NCBI GenBank assembly: GCA_017411125.1
Contig: JAFPNP010000107.1
Location: forward strand, 1-6,802
Direction: 5' to 3'
Origin: Kiritimatiellia bacterium
Lineage (GTDB): Bacteria; Verrucomicrobiota; Kiritimatiellia; RFP12; UBA1067
Length of the DNA: 6,802 nucleotides
Positions 5,456 to 6,802 of this stretch are shown here, in pieces (the first letter of the stretch is position 1; every line of letters begins with the position of its first letter). The translations under genes were made by a program, and so were the position numbers. The notes below the pieces were generated by a model. That model did not search any database. It saw nothing but the letters and a program-made list of their open reading frames with translations, and was not told where the DNA came from.

Positions 5456-6540
5456 GGCGGATTCTCATACTCGGAGCGACAGGCTCCATAGGCACGAGTG
5501 CGTGCGATGTCGTTCGCTCGCACCCGTCCGATTTTTGCATTGCCGGCCTCGCCGTCCGGTCCAGCCGCGAGAAGGCCGAGGCGCTTGGCCGCGAGTTCGA
5601 CGCGCCGGTGTTCTGCGGCGAGGACGCTGCGGAACGGGCGGTGCGCGAGACCGATGCGGACCTCGTGCTCGTTTCCACCGTCGGTCTTTCCGGCCTCGCT
5701 CCGACGCTGGCCGCCATCGAGAAGGGCATGGACGTGGCGCTTGCTACGAAAGAGGTGCTTGTCGCCGCAGGCGAACTTGTCTGCGCACGCGCCAAGGCGC
5801 AGGGCGTGAAGATCGTTCCCGTCGATTCCGAGCATTCGGCGATTTTCCAGTGTCTTCAGGACGGCGCGGGCTGGCGCGGGCGCGGCGACGTGGCGCGGTT
5901 GATCCTCACAGCGAGCGGCGGGCCGTTCCTCGACGGCCCGGCGGACCTTTCCGCCGTGACGCCCGCCCAGGCGCTCGACCATCCGCGCTGGAAGATGGGC
6001 CCCAAGGTGACGGTCGATTCTTCTACGATGATGAACAAGGGCTTTGAGATACTGGAGGCCCGCTGGCTGTTCGACATCCCCGCAGACCGCATAGACGTGG
6101 TCGTCCATCCCGAATCGATCGTCCACTCGCTCGTGGAGTTCGCGGACGGCGCGACGCTTGCGCAGCTCTCTCCGCCCGACATGCGTGTGCCCATCCAATA
6201 TGCTTTCTCCTGGCCGGCGCGGCTGCCCGCCGAACGCCGCCGGCTGGATCTTCCGGCGCTTGCGTCGCTCACGTTCCGCGCTCCGGATGAGACGCGCTTC
6301 CCCTGTCTGCGCATCGTGAAGGACGCAGCCCGCGCCGGCGGCACGAAGACCGCCGCCCTCAGTGCGGCGGACGAGATCGCCGTTGCACGGTTCCTTGCGG
6401 GAGAGATACGCTACACGGACATCTCCCGGCTCGTGGCTGCGGTCGTCGACGCCGCGCCTAGCCTTCCCTGCGATTCACTTGAAAACATCCTCGTCGCAGA
6501 CGCGGCGGGAAGAAAGCTGGCCCAAGAATGGAAATCCTGA
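5452..6540 (+). CDS. dxr: 1-deoxy-D-xylulose 5-phosphate reductoisomerase
   Basis: 362 residues. Cytoplasmic, NADPH- and metal-dependent; converts DXP to 2-C-methyl-D-erythritol 4-phosphate, the committed step of the MEP isoprenoid pathway. The TTG at 5452 is chosen because it gives the usual Dxr N-terminus (MRRILILGATGSIG, with the NADPH-binding GATGSIG at 8-14); earlier in-frame starts would add an atypical extension. AAGG at 5438-5441 may be its RBS, and it overlaps the previous stop as TTGA. Key motifs: VDSEHSAIFQ (D125, S126, E127), TASGGPF (S155), HPRWKMG, DSSTMMNKGFE (S190, N195, K196, E199), HPESIVHS (H219) and the C-terminal SAADEIAV. Catalytic and metal residues appear intact. Departures from very conserved positions: ATKE (T99) instead of ANKE, and ALSAADE instead of ALNAANE. 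It is somewhat shorter than the E. coli enzyme (about 398). Next comes rseP, a common gene order. Confidence 0.96.
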   Translation: MRRILILGATGSIGTSACDVVRSHPSDFCIAGLAVRSSREKAEALGREFDAPVFCGEDAAERAVRETDADLVLVSTVGLSGLAPTLAAIEKGMDVALATKEVLVAAGELVCARAKAQGVKIVPVDSEHSAIFQCLQDGAGWRGRGDVARLILTASGGPFLDGPADLSAVTPAQALDHPRWKMGPKVTVDSSTMMNKGFEILEARWLFDIPADRIDVVVHPESIVHSLVEFADGATLAQLSPPDMRVPIQYAFSWPARLPAERRRLDLPALASLTFRAPDETRFPCLRIVKDAARAGGTKTAALSAADEIAVARFLAGEIRYTDISRLVAAVVDAAPSLPCDSLENILVADAAGRKLAQEWKS

Positions 6541-6802
6541 TCACGGCATTGGCAATCGCCGCCTGCATACTTCTTTTTTCGTTTGCGATATTCATCCACG
6601 AGTTCGGGCATTTCCTCGCCGCGAAACTTCTCGGTTTCAAGGTGGACGTTTTCTCGATAGGTTTCGGCCCCGCGCTCTGGAAAAAGACGTGGCGCGGCGT
6701 CGAGTACCGCATTTCCGCGATTCCGTTCGGCGGCTACGTCGCATTGCCGCAGCTCGATCCCGCCGGCACGGCCGGAGTGCAAGGGTCGAACACCGGGGAA
6801 GC
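6528..6802 (+). CDS. rseP: RseP-type site-2 zinc metalloprotease, N-terminal part (3' end outside window)
   Basis: The ATG at 6528 lies inside dxr in another frame, 13 bases before the dxr stop, and the frame stays open to the window end (91 complete codons). Residues 3-23 form a hydrophobic transmembrane segment running into the catalytic zinc motif H24-E25-F26-G27-H28. It is followed by FLAAKLLGFKVDVFSIGFGP and YRISAIPFGGYV, both hallmarks of M50B/RseP proteases. These inner-membrane enzymes cut transmembrane substrates such as anti-sigma factors and leftover signal peptides. The PDZ domain(s) and the second zinc-ligand motif (LDG) would lie beyond the window. No strong RBS is seen (GGAAGAAAG at 6508-6516 is rather distant), so translation probably depends on coupling to dxr. 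Confidence 0.93.
   Translation, partial: MEILITALAIAACILLFSFAIFIHEFGHFLAAKLLGFKVDVFSIGFGPALWKKTWRGVEYRISAIPFGGYVALPQLDPAGTAGVQGSNTGE

Noticed and set aside
5326..6198. Long open frame on the minus strand opposite dxr (290 codons)
   Set aside because: dxr is certain on the plus strand; the antisense product is low-complexity Arg/His/Ala sequence.

Overview
The window looks like a GC-rich bacterial chromosome from the PVC superphylum, most likely an uncultured Verrucomicrobiota/Kiritimatiellae-type lineage. That placement is inferred from the kind of large secreted hypothetical protein at the left end, a Tat-exported lipoprotein TIM-barrel enzyme, and general base composition. No rRNA or other marker is present to confirm it. 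All convincing genes lie on the + strand.

Left part (1-2583): a tight three-gene run of unrecognised secreted proteins. It holds the 3' end of a large beta-rich protein, a 251-residue helical lipoprotein-like protein, and a 168-residue secreted protein. The last two overlap by 4 bases (ATGA), so this is an operon. From memory, the first and third resemble families that recur together in uncultured gut Kiritimatiellae; this could not be verified here.

Middle (2584-3504): no intact gene. It holds a 39-base direct repeat (two copies exactly 100 bases apart), a GC-rich hairpin that may be the operon terminator, and a -10-like element. A 125-base near-palindrome with perfect 33-base arms follows, then a decayed fragment that appears to match the part of the large secreted protein family lying upstream of this window's first gene. 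The fragment carries an apparent one-base deletion at about 3181. The stretch 3302-3504 holds only candidate promoters.

Right part (3505-6802): housekeeping-type genes. These are a MoxR-family AAA+ ATPase with a good sigma70-type promoter, a Tat-exported lipoprotein of the sugar phosphate isomerase/epimerase fold with its own promoter, dxr (MEP isoprenoid pathway), and the 5' end of an RseP-type site-2 protease. The last three overlap (4 and 13 bases) and probably form one transcript. dxr followed by rseP is a widely conserved bacterial gene order; the TIM-barrel lipoprotein in front is the unusual partner.

Most unusual for follow-up: the palindromic element next to the frameshifted gene fragment, and the uncharacterised secreted three-gene cassette.
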